Source of the DNA: Deltaproteobacteria bacterium UBA796
GTDB taxonomy: Bacteria > Myxococcota_A > UBA796
NCBI GenBank assembly: GCA_002296975.1
Contig: DBIS01000268.1
Location: 1 to 5,893, forward strand
DNA length: 5,893 nt
Direction: 5' to 3'
The notes under the pieces are model-generated. The model made no database searches and had not been told where the DNA came from. It saw only the letters and a program-made list of their open reading frames with translations. Within the stretch, counting starts at the first letter, position 1, and each line of letters begins with the position of its first letter. A program made the translations under genes and the position numbers. Below are positions 3,934 to 5,893 of this stretch, one piece after another.

Positions 3934-5893
3934 CCAGCGCCCTCAACCCACACATGAACACTGCCCGTGGAGGTTAAACCCGCCTGGTCTCGAGCAAGCA
4001 CATAGAAGCTGTGGGGCCCGGGCTCAAGACGCCGCTCAACCGTAAATGGTTTTACCGTCGCATCTGAGCCACCACCCTCATAAAAAACCTTCTCTTCCCC
4101 GTGGTAAATGATGATGTCTCTCGCTTTTCCAGCAGACCGAACGATACCGCTGATCACTGCAAACCCGTCGTCACTGACCAAATCAGGGGTCCGTGTAAAT
4201 TCGATTTGAGGCGGCATGCGTAGCGCCTGATCTAGCTGTTTTTCTGGAGACAGCTTGATTTTCTCCTCCTGCTGGAAAAAGTCATAGAAGCCACCTTGCT
4301 GAATCACGCTGTAATCGTAGGCTCGGTTGTCTCCAATCAACAAATCGACCGCCCACTCTCCAGAGTCCGGCAAAGTCTCGAGACTAAATGCCAACGCACC
4401 CACCCATTGGTCACCAGACTTAAGAACAGGACCACACCCAGGGGAAAACTCGTCACAGCCTTCACCAGCCAAGTTTAAAAATTCTCCGACCGAAAACCCA
4501 CCTTCGCTGAGGTCCAAGGCCTTCCCACTCCGGTTTTTCAAACGTACAAAAGCATCGCGTGTGGGGCCGCCCCCTTCATTGCGAACAGTCACCTCGAGCA
4601 CGATATCTTCGCCCACTTCGGGCAAACCATCTCCATCGCCTGACCCTTTGCCCTCAAGCCCATCGTACACCTTCAGGGAGTATGCCAACAGTGGCAACAA
4701 CTTACCTTCTGTCCGCACCCGAACAGTGTCCGTCGCCAACACCTCACGTTTTCCATCGGTCAGGTCGATCTCAACTTTGGCCACCGAAGTCGGGTAGCCC
4801 CCATGCAAGCCCAAACGTTGGTCGTAGCTCTTGGATGAGTGGGCTGGGATTTTGCCAAAATAGAACTCTCGCTGGTCAAACCACGGGTTTTCACTCCGAG
4901 TCACACAAGAGATTTGATACACCGGCTCGTCGCCATCATTATGGACCGTCAGGCGAATATTTTCATGCTCTCCGGCAACCAGAACCGCGTCTTCTCCAAG
5001 CCCTAAACTGACCGTTAGCTTGGGCGATATTGGGTTTTCTCCGTGAGACCAATCGATGCCGACCTCCGCGAAAGCATGCTCCATCGCGGCATTTTGAGCC
5101 TGGGTGTACTTTTTGACCACACTGGACGCGCCCCGGAGCACCTCCGCGCGCCGGGAACCCGGGGCGGCCAAGACAATCTCCTTGGCGAACTGGACTTCCC
5201 AATCGGTCTGCGGGTCGACACCTCTGCCGACAGCATCCTCATCCAACTCGTACCGATATCGAACTTCAAAAACAGGCTCTTCAATCTGGCGGGCTACCTT
5301 TTTGAAGCTGTGGTCGAGGCCGTCCTCTCGGTCGACCCATTCCCGCCAATACAAGGATATCTGTGGCAAGCTTTCAAGCTTCCAAGGGTCGGGGGTCTCT
5401 AGCTCCTCAGGAGGCTCCACAAGGCTCGGTATCAACCGAATATCGGGCGTGACACCAATGGCCTGAATGCTCTTGTCCCCAGGGGTCAAATATCGACCGA
5501 CAGTCAACTTTAGGCGGCTTTCATCATTGCGATGGGGATAAAGATGCTGAATGGACCCCTTACCAAAGGTTCGCTCGCCGATGACCACGCCCCGATCGAG
5601 GTTTCGAATCGCTCCCGCGACAATCTCTGAGGCGCTGGCGCTCGAGGCGTTCACAATGACAACGATGGGATAATCTGGCTCGATACCCCCTCGGCGTGCC
5701 CGCTGCTCTGCCCGCTCACCCGAAGCACCCTCCTCTGTGGCCACCAAAACCCCATTTCCGATAAATTTATCTGCGACGTCAATGGCTTGATTAAAGAAGC
5801 CGCCAGGATTGGTGCGCAAGTCCAGGACTAGGCCCTTGAGTTTCCCGTTTGCCCCTTTGCGCAAGGTGTTCAGGTTGGCTTCAAGGTCTTGGG
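3930..5893 (-). CDS. Large S41 C-terminal-processing protease, C-terminal 654 codons (N-terminus beyond edge)
   Basis: S41 (Ctp/Prc) proteases cleave near protein C-termini in the envelope with a Ser/Lys dyad. The frame is open to base 5893, so the start, and any signal peptide or PDZ domain, lies outside. Residues below count from the TTG codon at 5864. The core shows GLVLDLRTNPGG (11-22), NASSASASEIVAGA (72-85; nucleophile S77, codon 5636-5634) and GERTFGKGSIQ (96-106; K102, exactly 25 residues after S77 as in E. coli Prc). GVTPDI (137-142) closes the domain. About 500 further residues follow: a charged helical part (about 180-275, ending GIDWSHG), a beta-rich module (about 280-385), a second with an acidic DGDGLPEVGED loop (410-420, possible Ca2+ site) and CARDB-like VRNEGGG, and a last Ig-like module (about 550-644). 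C470 and C477 could form a disulfide. The layout resembles the myxobacterial MXAN_5808-type family (TIGR03900, from memory). Confidence 0.93.
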   Translation of the reverse strand, partial: QDLEANLNTLRKGANGKLKGLVLDLRTNPGGFFNQAIDVADKFIGNGVLVATEEGASGERAEQRARRGGIEPDYPIVVIVNASSASASEIVAGAIRNLDRGVVIGERTFGKGSIQHLYPHRNDESRLKLTVGRYLTPGDKSIQAIGVTPDIRLIPSLVEPPEELETPDPWKLESLPQISLYWREWVDREDGLDHSFKKVARQIEEPVFEVRYRYELDEDAVGRGVDPQTDWEVQFAKEIVLAAPGSRRAEVLRGASSVVKKYTQAQNAAMEHAFAEVGIDWSHGENPISPKLTVSLGLGEDAVLVAGEHENIRLTVHNDGDEPVYQISCVTRSENPWFDQREFYFGKIPAHSSKSYDQRLGLHGGYPTSVAKVEIDLTDGKREVLATDTVRVRTEGKLLPLLAYSLKVYDGLEGKGSGDGDGLPEVGEDIVLEVTVRNEGGGPTRDAFVRLKNRSGKALDLSEGGFSVGEFLNLAGEGCDEFSPGCGPVLKSGDQWVGALAFSLETLPDSGEWAVDLLIGDNRAYDYSVIQQGGFYDFFQQEEKIKLSPEKQLDQALRMPPQIEFTRTPDLVSDDGFAVISGIVRSAGKARDIIIYHGEEKVFYEGGGSDATVKPFTVERRLEPGPHSFYVLARDQAGLTSTGSVHVWVEGAG

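Noticed and set aside
4327..5011. Plus-strand frames opposite the S41 protease tail
   Set aside because: They are Ser/Pro/Thr-rich shadow translations of the minus-strand coding region, overlap each other in different frames and show no domain.
5862..5864. TTG at 5864 as the start of the S41 protease
   Set aside because: The frame is open to the window edge, and the protein here begins in the middle of the S41 domain, just before the conserved GLVLDLRTNPGG strand. The true start is outside the window.
2920..5893. PrsW plus S41 protease as a new two-protease regulated-proteolysis cascade
   Set aside because: The genes are convergent, not co-transcribed, and no sigma or anti-sigma gene is present. 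Adjacency alone does not support a joint pathway.

Overview
The window is ordinary chromosomal bacterial DNA, densely coded and moderately GC-rich by eye. It most resembles a deltaproteobacterial-type organism, probably Myxococcota or a relative. Two things point there. The first is the order tRNA-Gln, prs, rplY (long CTC form), pth, which I recall as common in those groups. The second is a very long S41 protease whose layout resembles the myxobacterial MXAN_5808 type. I cannot fix the species from sequence alone.

Layout: positions 1-2251 hold a minus-strand housekeeping block. In transcription order it runs tRNA-Gln(UUG) (2251-2179), prs for PRPP synthetase (2136-1192), a 259-base spacer with a candidate promoter and several symmetric elements, rplY for ribosomal protein L25/CTC (932-312), and the first 103 codons of pth, cut by the left edge. 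rplY and pth are separated by 2 bases and look translationally linked. The functions fit a translation and nucleotide-supply theme: PRPP, a 5S-rRNA-binding ribosomal protein, peptidyl-tRNA recycling and a tRNA.

Upstream of the tRNA on the same strand is a CGFS monothiol glutaredoxin with an unusual N-terminal extension (2801-2310). An imperfect inverted repeat and a weak tRNA-type promoter candidate lie between it and the tRNA. Divergent from it, on the plus strand, is a PrsW-family intramembrane protease (about 2920-3933). The two genes share a region of about 118 bases.

The right third (5893-3930, minus) is the C-terminal 654 codons of a large S41 C-terminal-processing protease. The serine/lysine catalytic pair is present, followed by about 500 residues of non-catalytic, probably beta-sandwich modules. 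Its N-terminus lies beyond the right edge. Its stop codon overlaps that of prsW tail to tail by 4 bases.

No mobile element, CRISPR array, rRNA or phage gene is visible. No gap longer than 300 bases lacks a gene; the largest is 933-1191. I found no convincing undescribed system. The points most worth a second look are the architecture of the long S41 protease, the extended glutaredoxin, the tRNA-Gln 3' end (A73 and no encoded CCA), and the structured prs-rplY spacer.
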